Assembly: GCA_034638255.1 (NCBI GenBank) | Contig: JAWPGT010000034.1 | Span: forward strand, 1-64,000 | DNA: 64,000 bases | Direction: 5' to 3' | Source of the DNA: Coprinus comatus | Taxonomy: Eukaryota > Basidiomycota > Agaricomycetes > Agaricales > Agaricaceae | Shown: positions 10,458-22,702 of the stretch, piece by piece | Layout of the letters: each line of letters opens with the position of its first letter | Numbering within the stretch: the first letter of the stretch is position 1 | Position numbers and translations under genes: made by a program | The notes under the pieces: generated by a model | The model's database searches: none | What the model was told of the DNA's origin: nothing | The model's input: the letters and a program-made list of their open reading frames with translations, nothing else

Positions 10458-12319
10458 ATATAACACTTTTGTTTGCTATCTAAATGAGTCTTGTAATCTA
10501 ATAACCAATAAACCAATACACCAACTTGATATCATACCACTTGCGATTACTAGCAGAATATGTCGTTCTCGTTCTGAGTGAAAAACAAGACATTTATAGC
10601 AACAAAGTTCAATCGAGGTCACGCCAAAATAATGGATATTATTCAATCCCGCCCTCTGCGGTCTCAATTTTAGTTGAAATCAGAATGGTGGTGAACGAAT
10701 GAATTAATGATAAATGTAAAAAATTGACTTTGTTGTGTTTCGTTTAATGAACTACACATAGAACATGTATCAGCTACCCAACGCTAGTTCACCCCTAATG
10801 GGTCTATTTCTCGTATGTCCTTGCGATACCCCACCCTGTCATGGCTCAGATTTACCTGATGATACCTTGCCTATTGATTTGCTAAGTTGTGACTTTGTGG
10901 AGTCCGAACACCCATCAATGGGCGAATTGTCAGTTTCTACTACCAATCCCACAGTGTGTTCTCATGTATACAAACAGTATCAGAGTCTTATGTACCATCT
11001 ATTACAGTGGGCTGAACCGAGTCTGCGACTACGTTAAGACTCAATACATCTCTACGATATTTAATCATGTTCAAACACGAGAGGATTGAAAAAAAAAAAA
11101 AAAAAAAAGACTTCCCGGACCTACTCATCCTTACTTCTAGGCCTTACCGCTGTACCTGTGTCTGAAATTTTTGTTTTTGAAACTCTCCTATTGCCAGATG
11201 AGTCATGACATCAGACAGAGGGCGTGGGTGATAGATAACAGCTCCCTGACCGAAGGAGTACTTACGATCATTTGATTTACTTCAAAGAAAATTCAAGAGT
11301 TGTTGTTGTAATATTGAAGAGCGAGCTCAAGGCAAGAGTACTTTGGGGTGCTGTGAGCATCCTCGACTCTCAAGGGTTAATATGATCTCCTATCCTTTCC
11401 GTGCAAATTGATCTTAATCCTCGTGAGAGAGGTACTATTGAAATGTTTTACTGGAGGCTGAGTCAGTTCTTCACATTTACAATAGTACTACTATTTATCT
11501 ACTTGTTACTTGTATCAAGTATGTGCGTCATAAATATATAACAAGTTAGTTATGTTCACTTGGACGTTTCGATTCATTATTCTATTCTTATCCTTCTACT
11601 TGGACAAAAATACATATATAACGCACCACCAATAAAAAACCCTTCCAGTTTTCTTTTTTCTTTTGTAGCGCTTTCACGACCTTCAGGATCTACAGTTACC
11701 ACAAATCAAGTAACCTAGCCCTATTATCAGCGTCAACACAAGAATCAAATCAATAAAGGTATGTAGCTCTTAAGACTTATTTGAGTCTAGGAGATAAGCA
11801 ATAACTCTGCCGAATTCATTTTATGAAAACACTTGAAAACTTTTTTGCAATCTAGTCGAGAGAGTCTTTCCTTTTCCCAAAGCCAAACTCACAACTAAAA
11901 CTCCGTAGAGCCAGCTGGTAGTCGTAGTCCGGCAAATGTTTTTTTTTTTTTTTTTTTCGAGCGCTTCAAGGCACTTTCAAGTTTCAGGCCCGTGTCTTGG
12001 ATTTTCCTTCCCACTTAGTATTAATACGTTGTGAAGGTTTTTTCATTGACAACGGTTGACATGACAAATGAAACATGCGACAAATGATCCTAATGGAGTG
12101 AGTCGCCATGTGTACAATTTTCCACTCGTTACTATATATAGATATGTAATCGGAACAAAAAAAAAATGAAAAAAAAATCCAACAGTTCTGGTCCGTATGA
12201 ATCTACAATATAGACAGACACTCGATATAAACGGCATATGTATTAAATAAAAAAAAGTCCTAAAAAAGGTTCAAAAGAGTGGACAGAGTTTCTGATGTGT
12301 AAGACTCCAAGATAATTGC
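10458..12319. other. Intergenic with homopolymer tracts
   Basis: Contains an A20 tract ending near 11108 and a T18 tract near 11940-11957. A 90-residue plus-strand frame at 10765-11037 has no recognisable motif, signal or splice context. Nothing else can be supported. Confidence 0.5.
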
Positions 12320-13678
12320 TCAAGACAAGAAGAGGGCAGCAAAAACGACACCAAAGATGGTGACAGTGGACAAACCAATAGTAGTAGCATCATTACTACC
12401 ATTAGAATTATCGGAAGAACCTGTACCAGTAGGACGCGGAGTAGAAGTCAAAGTGACTTGAGAACCTACAGCAGAAAGATTGGTTAGGGTAGCTGTAGGC
12501 GACGGATGAAAAGTAGTACCGAGTGAATTGGTGGTGGTAATCATTGAAGCGGTTGTGGTAGCACTTGTAGAGGTTGAAAGAACAGGAAGACCAGTATAAA
12601 TTTCTGCACTGTTGTGTGGAACGCAGTTTGAAGAAGCGGGAATGCGTGCGGTATATGTAGGTTGTGCAACAACGCCTTCAGCTGGTTGAGTGTAAGTCAT
12701 GACGATACCGTTCTCGGTATAAGTTCCAGGGAAGTCTTGGTTGTCTCCTTGACAGGCTTCGAAAGTACCGTTTTGAGCATTGTGGGGAGCGTTGAAGGCA
12801 CAGCCAATACGGTCGAATCTGTGTTCACAGAAGTGGGCAGCATTGGGACCGTTGGGATCGCAGACCTTGAAGCAGAAGGCGTTTCCACCCATGAAGCTGA
12901 AGAGGAGATGAGCTGGAGGACGAAAGAAAGAGAAGAGAAAAGACATACTTGTGCCATTCAATGGCTTGGACAAATTGACCGGTAAATGCAGTGGAGAATA
13001 CGATGCCTCCCATGGGGTTCCCACGCTACAAGATAATTTTTAACAGGTGTGGGGTGGAAGAGGGATAGAGGATGTCAAGGCTTACGAGATCGGCACCATG
13101 TGGGTCCATCTCACCACCAAAGTCATCTGGCTGGATGTTAATGAGAGCTTGGTTGACGAAGCCAACGACCTGGGCGTAGTCTGGAGTCTTCATGTACTGG
13201 ACACCCTGGAGAGCACCAGCAGGGAAGAGACGAGTACCACGGCCAGGTTTTGTGCACCAGGCAACCATCTCTCCCTCTGTGTTTCCGACGATGGAGTTTG
13301 GCTCTGATGGAGCCCAGAGACAAAAGTCTGTGGAGAATGGATGAGTGGAAAATTAACAAAGACAGGGAAAAGGAGGATATACCATCGAGACCGTTGAGGA
13401 AAGAGGTCTGACAGAGAGACTCCTGGTTCTCAGTGGTAGAGTTGCACTGGTTGTAGCCAGCCTGGGTGCCACGGATGAGGCCAGTGTCTGTATCGACCTT
13501 GTATGGCTAGAGAGAGATGAGTGGGTGGCTGGCATGACAAGAAAGACGGGCTTACGATGCCCGAGGGATAAGTAAAGCCAGTTTTTGAGGCGAGAGGGGT
13601 TGCAGGGAAGGTGCCGGTGACCTGTGCATGGACAGCTGAAGCTAGAAGAGCGACAAAGGAGAGAGAAAGAGAAAACAT
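12320..13678 (-). CDS. Secreted GPI-type glycoprotein, macrophage-activating-glycoprotein family
   Basis: Five exons, 13678-13556, 13506-13383, 13327-13086, 13025-12949 and 12896-12320, give 380 residues with every junction in phase. The N-terminus is a signal peptide (MFSLSLSFVALLASAVHAQ). The body carries the family landmarks: GTQAGYNQCNSTTE, DDFCLWAPSEPNS, GEMVAWCTKPGRGTRL, GGEMDPHGADLRGNP and FCEHRFDRIGC. A Ser/Thr-rich region follows, then a hydrophobic C-terminal tail (TIFGVVFAALFLS) after SSDNSNGSND, as in GPI-anchored proteins. The family is abundant and secreted in Agaricomycetes and is named for immune stimulation by a mushroom product; the physiological role is unknown. Conserved Cys suggest disulfides. 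It is transcribed in the same direction as PHO88, 194 bp downstream of that gene's stop. Confidence 0.88.
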
Positions 13679-13872
13679 TGCAAGGAAGGTGGTGGTTGGT
13701 GGAGGAGCCAGGGTGTGACTCTGCTGTCCCTTTTTGTACAGCATCAGACGCTATTCTTAGCATCAGTCTCGTTCAAAAACCCCTGGATAAAAAGGCTATT
13801 TAACCCAAGAGACTTGGCATTCAGACAAAACAAATATTAAACGTATATTCCCAATCTAACACAATAAAATAA

Positions 13873-14526
13873 TTAATCATCCTTCTTCCCAGCCTTCTTC
13901 TCAGCCTCCGCAATTGACGCAGCATCGTCCTTGGCTCCAGCAGCAGCTCCAAAGAGAGCAGGGGTGGTGAATGGGCGCTTGAGATCGCCAACCGCCGGCT
14001 TGCCAAAGAGATGGATGGCGACAGGCTTTGCGTCGTAGAGATTTTTCATTCCCATGAGTGCTTGTACAAACAGGGGCTGTGTGTACTTCATGTAGCCGTG
14101 CATCACGGCCATCATTGCAATACCCAGATACACCGAGCGCAGCTAGTGACACGTCAGACAGCAGATATTACAGAGAGTATCCAACAGACCCACCAGTTTC
14201 GACACTTCCCCGAGGTCATAGTCGCGTACCGTTGTCGTCACCAGCTTTCCAGGCTCTTGCGACTGCAGCACATCAGCACCAGTCGAGCGCGCAAGATAGA
14301 GAAGACATACCATGGGATTTGCAGGCTCGACGTACTTGAGGACTGTCTGGTCGTTCTTTTTCTTGATCTGGAGTGACACGTAGTAGTAGACTGCGAGAAT
14401 AAGGGCCTGTGCAGTGACATAGGCTATTCTGACATAGTTGAGGGTGTGTGGGTCCTCAAAGTTGACACGCTTTGCCAGCTGCATTGCAAGCAGAGAGACG
14501 ACGACATTCTGGATGGCTGGGTTCAT
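13873..14526 (-). CDS. PHO88: PHO88/SND3 family ER membrane protein
   Basis: Three exons, 14526-14311, 14262-14194 and 14142-13873, give 184 residues. The sequence carries the family core: MNPAIQNVVVSLLAMQLA, KKKNDQTVLKYVEPANP, SQEPGKLVTTTVRDYDL and the block from SVYLGIAMMAVMHGYMKY to GKPAVGDLKRPF. Hydrophobic segments near residues 5-20, 30-50 and 96-115 fit an ER membrane protein. In yeast, Pho88/Snd3 is the membrane part of the SRP-independent (SND) targeting route and affects phosphate transporter maturation. The length matches the family (about 180-190). The Ala/Lys-rich tail ends KKAGKKDD. The start lies 106 bp from the divergent SLM1-like start, so the two probably share a promoter. 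Confidence 0.93.
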
Positions 14527-14632
14527 GGCTGGGGGAGAGAGGCGTTGACGTTGCAATTTTGTATCCTGTTTGCTGCTGTTTGGCATGACGTCAGTATATA
14601 GCCCTCTGCTGCAATAACCCCTTTTCCCTACC
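14527..14632. promoter_or_regulatory. Short divergent promoter, PHO88 / SLM1-like
   Basis: Only 106 bp separate the two opposing start codons. The stretch holds CT-rich and CA-rich runs and a TGACGTCA-like element (atgacgtcagt near 14585), but no TATA box. A bidirectional promoter is inferred from geometry. Confidence 0.6.
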
Positions 14633-15254
14633 ATGTCTCTCTCCCGCCCATCCTCTGTCTCCAGAGCCTCTCGCAATGACTCTGCAAAGTCCCGTTCTCT
14701 CATCAAGAAGAGTCTCGAGACTCAGGATCTCAACCCAGCAGACCTGCTCATAGACCGCTTCACCACCTGGAAAATCATCGTCAGGCAGCTCGTTGCATAT
14801 TTCCAGGGCATTGCAGACATCGAAAACAACACGGCTCGTGAAATGACTAAACTTGCTGGCGTCATTCAGGTCCCATTTCCCTCTGGCAACCAGTTCCTTG
14901 GCGAAGGCGGTCTTCAGGACGTCTTCTACGGCATTCGCGACAAGACAAGGCAAATAGCAGATCAACATGCTGACCTCGGTCGTACAATCGACAGTTCCAT
15001 CGTTCAGCATCTCCAGAAACTGCTCCTCGAAGTCAGGGCTCATCTCAAGGTACCCCTTTCCCATCCATGTCTTGTACCCATCTAACATCCCCCAGAACGT
15101 TCAAAATGATACCGCCAAGCTCGCATCTGGTGTCGCAAAGGAACGCGAGGCCTCTACAAAACTCATTGGCGAGCTAGCAAACGATATCTCGGCCTTTAGG
15201 AACACTCCCATGAACATCAGTGCAAAAAAAGACCCGTATGTCTTACCATGTCCA

Positions 15255-15290
<36 letters not shown>

Positions 15291-16821
15291 CACTCACCCG
15301 CGCTCAGATACATCGCCAACCAAGCCGTAGCAACTCAGCTTCAGAGACAGGTCCTCGAAGAGAATCTCCTCCAAAAATCCATCATCATGATGCAGCAAAA
15401 CAGCGCCCATTTTGAAGAGGGCATCGTTCGCGCCATCCAATCAGCTTGGCAGACCTTTGACGAATGGCAATCCCGTGCTTCCGGTGCAAACCAAGAGATT
15501 TACCGCTCCCTTGCCTCCCACCTATCCTCTCTTCCCGCAGATCGCGAGTGGATCACCTTCGCTGCACGATCAGACCACCTCTTACATCCAGAAACACCCC
15601 TCCGCGACCCTTCCTACATCAATTATCCATGCAAGGACGATCCCAGCGTCTTTGCTGTTCACACTGGTCATCTCGAACGCAAACGAAGGTTCACTCGCGC
15701 ATACCAAGAGGCCTACTATGTTCTCACCCCCGCCGGTTTCCTCCACTCGTTCAACACCTCTGATCCCTCACATCCCGGTGGCCTTGTCCCTACCTTTTCT
15801 TTATTCCTTCCCATGTGCACCTTGGGTCCTCCCTCAAGTCCAAGTGCCAAGAGTCACAAGTTCCATATCGAAGGTCGTAAAGACGGTACCGGTACTACAA
15901 AGTCAGGCAGTCTACGTAGTTTGCTTGGTGGCGACAACACCATGGCTTGGAGTTTCCGTGCGCGTAGCAGAGAGGACATGATGGAATGGTGGAATGATAT
16001 TCGTATGCTTTGTGCTCGTTATCTCATTGCTAGTGAGCAAATTGAACGTAATGGTCCTGTTGAAGCTGCTGTTCGCTCCGCCGGTTATGGCGATGATGAG
16101 TTGGAAGATGATGAGTATGAAGAAGTCGAAGGTGAAGGAAGTAGTGTTGAGGAAGAAGTTGATGAGGTTTATCAGGAGGTCGTGAATACTAGTATTGAAC
16201 CACCTCGCTATTCCTACGATAAGGCTCATCCTGGTGTTGAAATTGGACCTAATGGTTACGCTGTGAGTCTTCTCTCTCCATATACCTTTCTCATTGTTTA
16301 TCTCTTTTTATCAGTTGGAAAAGAAACGTAGTGATGGTACTGATATCAGTCATCGTCGTAGTCTTCGTCAACAAGAAAAGGCACCTGAAGGACAATCCCC
16401 TCATCCTCATACATATTACGAACAAACCGATGCTATTGATGGAGTTGGTATGGATAACACGAGTGGACTATCCCGACACTCTTCTTCCATCAACCATCAC
16501 CAACCTACTACTTCCACTATTCATGGAAATGGATTTATTCCTGATGATTTAGGTCGCGAGGGTGGTTACGTTGGACAACCAGTTGGTTCACGACAACAAC
16601 AATATTCTACATCAAGTCCACAAGCTACCGGACACGATTCGATGCCTACACGTGGAAGTAAATCGCCTTCACCTCCTCAAGTTAGTCCTAGACAAGGAAC
16701 TCAAAGTCCCATTTATCCTGGTGGAACGACCCTTGCTCAATCTGGTTCTAATTCTGGGATTGGTTCGCCAGAGTTGCCACCACCTATTGGACTTGGTACT
16801 TCGACTTCGAATGATGGTTGA
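14633..16821 (+). CDS. SLM1/SLM2-like PH-domain protein (TORC2 effector, eisosome)
   Basis: Four exons, 14633-15049, 15096-15235, 15308-16262 and 16315-16821, give 672 residues in phase. The N-terminal half is an F-BAR-like helical region (LIDRFTTWKIIVRQLVAYFQ; later LQRQVLEENLLQKSIIMMQQ). The central PH domain runs from HTGHLERKRRFTRAYQEAYY to SFRARSREDMMEWW (roughly residues 300-440). After an acidic stretch (DDELEDDEYEEVEGEG) comes a low-complexity Ser/Pro/Gly tail. In yeast, Slm1/2 bind PtdIns(4,5)P2 at the plasma membrane, relay TORC2 signalling to Ypk1 and sit at eisosomes. Domain order and length fit that family. The second intron (15236-15307) contains a 30-nt T run. Confidence 0.88.
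15261..15290 (+). repeat. T30 homopolymer inside an intron
   Basis: Thirty consecutive T between the GTATGT donor and the CTCAG acceptor of SLM1-like intron 2. It serves as an extreme polypyrimidine tract on the sense strand and is likely length-variable. Confidence 0.95.
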
Positions 16822-19800
16822 TCGATGATCCTGTGTGAAAAAAATCGTGGCTGCGTTAGTGTTGGCTGTGAGTGTATACTTGAGTGAAAGGACTTTGTCT
16901 GTTTTATATTATCGTCGATCCATACTCTTCTTTTATTGGTGATTCCCGTATGTGTATATGTTAGGTCTAATGTTGTTTAGTTTAGTTGTCAAGTAGTATA
17001 GTTATCCCATTTATCGTTATTATGATATAATTGTTACATTTCTTTCAGTTTTTGAATGATTTACCTAAAGCCTCGAGGCTTGAAATTTTTTTCAAGTACG
17101 AAGAGTACGGGTATGTGAAAAGCTTAAAGTTGCTATTCATATCTATGTACTATAAATTCGGTGGTATGCGTATAACATCCGCATCTGAATAATTCGTTCT
17201 AGTGTGGATGCGTCAGGATGCGTCATTAATATTTATATAACTGGATTCGGACTCCGGAGAACGGTACTTTTAAGTTTTCCTTCCATTTTCCATTTTTCGA
17301 ACAACGTGGGCACCCTCTTTCTTGTTCTTTGTACTATGTACATATAAGAAAAAGAGTTAGAATACTTAATCTTAGCTGTAATAAAAGGCTGAATGAGTCT
17401 ATGATTATACGTACGTGATATTGAGTTCTTGAAGTGTAGGCCGTAATCATTGTTTTGTAGGACGTACAGATTTACAGTACCCTATAACCACGCCTGAAGC
17501 CTGAATTCGTAGATACTAGGGCCGGAATGCAGTCCAGGATATGTTACTGGTTATTTTTATTTGCCGCTTAATATATTAATTTATCAAAGTGTTCACTTCC
17601 ACGGGCTCTTCCAACTTCGTGAAGAGTGAACTAGTGACCGATGACCGGTGAAGGGGGGTAAGGTAATGATGGATGATATTAATATATTGAGTTAATTGTT
17701 TTCGTTTTTTGAAGTTGTCGTGGAGGTCCAATGCAATTAAAGGACACCGATACTTGATCATAGTCATACTGAATTATTCGGATACCTCAAGATTCAAGAA
17801 GCCCTTCAAAAAAAAAAAAAAAAAGAAAGAAAAAAGGGTATACATACGTAGTAGTAGCAATAATGGAGTTGTCAACGACTTTGTAAGTTTATAATTTCTA
17901 CTATGTAAGTACTATATAGTATACAGTAGATATATAGGTGGTTTCTCTTTCATTACGGAACAGATTAATAGTATATATATTACCACCAATTTGCAATTTG
18001 TAAGCTGTTTCTTATATTTCTGAGGGTTTATTAGTAGTATTAGAAAGAACTACTACCAATGGGAACTCGAGATGGCATTATAAGAGACGAAGTCGCTTGA
18101 CAGTTAATGTTGAAGGTTCTTCTGAGGGACTCTTTGATTTCAAGTGTGTTAGTAATTACCGCAAACAATGAATTGCGAATCCCGGTAGACCTTACTTATG
18201 ACAGGAAAAAGTATCCCAAACTTCAGCTAAGTACAGTAATGTACATTGTGATATATTCACTGGATTATAGGGCTACACATATATATTATACAATACATAT
18301 GGATTTAACGATTCCCATGTATCGATTCCTGAGATAATTTATCAGAATTCTCGAATCTCAATTGCGCTACCCAGTATAAGCGAAACCCGACAAGTTTCTA
18401 GAACTGGAATAAACGAATTTCATCTTAAGTGATGAAACAGATGAACATTTAAAACGGTTGAGCCTGAACTTTTTTTTCTTCTTCTTCTAGATCTATATTT
18501 AGACCATTGTCCTCAATAAAGCTTTTGAAGCTTTGAAGGCGAGGCGCATTGACAAGACGTGAGCCGCGAAGTTATTATATTATTGTATCAAATATGCACA
18601 ATACTTATCCGATAAACTTCAGATTCATCCTTGATTCCCGAGACCCGTAAGGAGATACATTGACGCGTTGGATACTAGATAGGCATTGTAATAGAATTAT
18701 GATGAAGGAAGAAGTACAAATCCAAATAAAATAAACTCTATTGTGGCAACCGTACTAATGATGCGTGATTCGGAGTTTGTTTCTGATGTGAACTACATAG
18801 GGAGAATGGACAAAGTACAAGGGATAAGAACAATGAATAATGACATGGTGATGGAGGGTGGAGTTTAGAGTACTACGAGAAAGTTAGTACCAAGTGGAAA
18901 GAAAGAGTGAGTCATGTGTAAAAGAAGGGAAGCTGGAAGGAAGTTAGGAAGGTCATTTATATTATTTAGGGAACGTGTCCTGAGAATTTTGCCTCATGCC
19001 TCGTGCTATCTTATTGTCTTATTGTCTCACTATCCATCACCTTTCCGACGAAGTCTGATATACGTATATTGATTCGGTAGTACAGTATACAGTCTGGGTT
19101 TGAAGGGGAAACTTGGTCTAAGGGTTGTTCAAAATGAAAGATGAAAGATTTGATGTAGTGTTCAGCCCCGAATCCCGATTCTCGTCTGCTTATCCGTTCG
19201 AGAATTAGAATTGGTGTTCAAAGGGTTCTTAGAGCATCCTTGAAGACTATTGTTACTGCAACATTTATGACGAAGTTACGATATTATGGCGTATGGTGAA
19301 GCTAATTGTGATGGTATGAATGTCATCGAGTGAAGAGACATTGAAGTAGATGGTTTAATTAAGTACGCGAACGTCTCAAAGTTGAGCCGCAAATGGTACT
19401 TGAATAAGGTGATTTGAATCACAGAGCCTGGCCTTACTACAGCGGATAAAGTGAGCCAAAAAAAAAAGAAAAGCTAGAATTTGAACCAATTTGACGGAAA
19501 TAAATACTTTAGTTATTTCTTGTTCCATTAAATTTTCACTGTGGGTTAGGAAGCTGAGGATGTACTTGACAATATCATTCTCTCCGGATTTAAATTACAA
19601 GGATTCTGGAGTCTGGCACTCAAAATTTTTAGAAAAAAACTATGCTATAGTAGTCAGTGAGCTATTGAGTCGATCCTGATCAACACGCTGGATATGCATG
19701 TTGATGAGGTTGATAAATACTGGTGCGGGTAATTCTGTACTACAGACTTGTGAGCAAGACTAGAAGAGCGCACAATAAGGTATAAAGAGAAGGGTAATGG

Positions 19801-22133
19801 GGGAACGTGTTTCACCTCGTGTCCTATCACCTGTAAAGGAATCTGATAAAGTCATTGAGTTAAGAGCCGTTAAGAGGGATGGATAGTTTCAAGATTTACA
19901 TGAGGCCGACTTGCCAGAGATTCTACATACTCAAGGATCGGACTGTATGTTCAACTCTATTTTTGAGAACCAGGAAGCGAGAAAACGACAGTTGTCACTT
20001 TGAATTCTAATTGCTTGGTCCATTACATCCCATTCAATTCTGACTGACGTTTGCTCTCAACTTACTAGTATTATGGGGTGGAAGTGAGGTGAGGTATTTA
20101 GTCCGGTTTAGCTTATATTGAATTATTGTATGAGTGGCTTTGTACGAAAATTTGGCTTATGATAAACAGGGTACAAAATGAAGACTTGACAGCTAGTAAA
20201 GTAGTACTTATCGTTCGATTTTGCCAAATGTCAGTAGTAATCGGGTGAGGATGGAGAGCGTGGAACCTACAGTGAACTGCGAATAAGTAATGAATGGTTG
20301 TTTAGGTTACGTGTTACCCTTTCCATCTCTCCATAAAGTACTTGTACTGCACTCAATCTACAATACAATGATTCCATAAGGTTGATTGTGGCAGTGAGCA
20401 ATAGGGATCGGAATCGATCCGTAATCATTTGAGGTGAACCAGAAGTAAACTAATTTTATAATTCATGTTGTTTGGGCGCTGTCCACCATATTGAAATAGT
20501 TGTTAAGTCTTTCTACGAGATGATAGTATCCGAGTCCAACGGAGATTAATGGAAGTTGTAGTAATTTATCACAGAAAATACAATCTTCGGTTATTGAAAC
20601 CGGACAAAAGCTTGAACTACGGATAGCGCACATCAGGCACATATAAAGAGTACTTATGTATGTCGTATCTACGGCTTACTGACTTCTAAGTCTCCATACA
20701 ACGCCGACAAATAGGATTTTGTGAAATGAACGGGAATGGAAGAGGGTACGGAGTATATATGTCCTTCATGCGATGTATACATTTAATATATTGAAAATGA
20801 ATTGAAAACCCAACTTTTTGAAACAATTGTTCATGAGTCTATAAGGATTGGATTCATGAATGGAGAAATATCCAATATCTATATAATATGTCGTGAGCGT
20901 TGATGTCTACCTTGTGGAAAGAGTGGACATTTGGTGGACCGCTGGTGGACCGTCATTATATAGATTAGAATGGAAGAATTACTGATTGATAGAGAACTTG
21001 ATGATATGTAATTTTGTTCTCGACCTGTTTTCTACTTTCCTAAATGTTCAGAACTTGAAATGGTTTGTTTGTCAGAAGAAGAAAAAAACTACATATTTAC
21101 CAAGAAAATATCAAGTGTCTTCCTTCGGTCCGAGACAGGTCCGATAGAAGGACGTGTTAGCGACGAATGGTGTGAGTAATCTGTGAGAAAGAAAGTTACG
21201 GCGTATTCGGTCTTTCGGTGCGAATAATTGAAGAATGTGAAATTCAGTATAAAGAAAATATATCGGCATGACATTTGTATTTTCATGCCTCGCAATGGCA
21301 AGATCTCTAGAGCTTGGGAGGTAGAAAATCCACAGTAATACATACAGTTGAATCTAATGAGCCCCTGAGTGCTGACTAGTGGTTCTGTCAACTTTTGAGC
21401 CTACTAAGTCGGTGCCGACCACCACAGTCTAAGTAGCTCGGCTGTCAAAACACATCTTATGATCAGGAAGGATGATCAGGGCCAGAGTGAAAGTTGCTCA
21501 GATATCCAGGTTCATGGAGAGCTAGGAAGATATACTGGTGATCATCTACTTGTAACGGCAACATTTAGCTAAAATGTCGTAAGAGTCTCGACCTGCAATC
21601 TAGGCTAGTAAAATATTACATTATGCACCTTTCAAGGGTAACACCAGTGTGTTCTAGGATTAGGTTAGGATCTACAATGATTTGCGCCTCCAATCAGGTC
21701 CCTGGGGAACCCCAAAGTTTGCAAATCTGTATGAGCGAGGTCAATAAAATCTTGCACGATTCTGTACTTAGTCTCGAGATATATGTACAGTATATGATGC
21801 ACATTGTTCTGGGGGATCAATTACATCTGTTGTGGATCATTCCTTGGCAGCGTACGTCATGGTCAGCTGAGAGATCCCAATACAATAGTGAGCAACAGTG
21901 AGAAAACAGAAGACTTGGGAGAAGTACCCACGAATTTCAACCACATGATTTCTAACTACTACTCTTTTGACATTGCCATTTCAGCCAACATAAGATACTT
22001 CTGGGAGTGGCGCTACGAGCCACTAGTTATGAGCGCTCATCGGAATACAAGACGTAAGTAGATAAAGGTGTAGATTGTCATTGTGATGTTATCAGTCTTG
22101 TATCCTACTTATATCCAACTTTGATGCTCCCAG
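16822..22133. other. Gene-poor 5.3 kb, no supported gene
   Basis: AT-rich throughout, with only short frames lacking motifs, signal sequences or consistent splice structure. No rRNA or tRNA signature, long repeat or transposase fragment was found by eye. An A-rich run lies near 17808-17828. Long non-coding transcripts or undetectable relics remain possible. Confidence 0.5.
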
Positions 22134-22320
22134 GCGATGGTATGAATGCGGTTATCGCATTTATTTCTGTCCAATTTGTGGTAGACCGAGAATAAACATC
22201 ATCATTCATCAAACTGTAACGAGATTCTGGGACGGTGAGTACCATGGAGATGTACCAACCGGAATTGTTAAAGAGTCCGACTCAGTTGTAGTGTATACAC
22301 TCTCGGAGGATGCAAAATAA
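22134..22320 (+). CDS. Possible terminal exon with a zinc-ribbon-like pair
   Basis: From a CCCAG acceptor at 22133 a 62-codon frame runs to a TAA at 22318-22320. It reads RWYECGYRIYFCPICGRPR and later HQTVTRFWDGEYHGDV. The C-P-I-C-G-R-P motif and the clean ending look coding. An upstream ORF (21804-22061) ends at a GTAAGT donor, but its phase does not match this exon, so the upstream structure is unresolved. Function unknown. It could also be a relic. Confidence 0.3.
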
Positions 22321-22390
22321 AGTGGTTGATATACAACAAGATAGCAGAACGAACATTACATGGTCATGGCGACGCCTTCGAGTCTTTCGA

Positions 22391-22702
22391 TCACCTCGCA
22401 CTTTTGTCACGGGCGAAAAGTCCAAAGGCGGTATGATGTTTCTTTAGAATGTTTCTTTTTCTCTCACTCATGTTCTCGAATCGGAAATTGCTAACACGCG
22501 GTTCACACAACCAAATTAAGAACTCAGTATATCTTTCCTGTGTCATAATATGGCGATCCATTAACATGTAGGTACGTACTACCTGCATCGTTCTTCCTGC
22601 CTTCCTCCTCTTCGGCTTTTGAGCCGGCGCCGCCGCTTGCGAAATAGGTTTCAGGCAGCGCGCCACTCCCTTTTTAGAGTTCTTATCAATGGGCCGTGGC
22701 AT
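22391..22702 (-). CDS. Small basic hypothetical protein
   Basis: The open frame begins MPRPIDKNSKKGVARCLKP and is rich in Lys/Arg (AQKPKRRKAGRTMQ), suggesting a nuclear or RNA-binding protein. A 45-nt, three-multiple intron (GTAGTA...GACACAG, 22585-22541 approximately) could be removed after TMQ without altering frame, joining ERYTEFLIWLCEP. The end SERKRNILKKHHTAFGLFAR is also basic. I recognise no family. Coding status is uncertain. Confidence 0.3.
   Translation of the reverse strand: MPRPIDKNSKKGVARCLKPISQAAAPAQKPKRRKAGRTMQVVRTYMLMDRHIMTQERYTEFLIWLCEPRVSNFRFENMSERKRNILKKHHTAFGLFARDKSAR

Noticed and set aside
10765..11037. 90-residue plus-strand ORF
   Set aside because: No recognisable domain, signal or splice context; codon use looks random.
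19475..19505. tRNA T-loop-like GGTTCAAATTC on the minus strand
   Set aside because: The flanking arms do not pair and no acceptor or anticodon stem is present.
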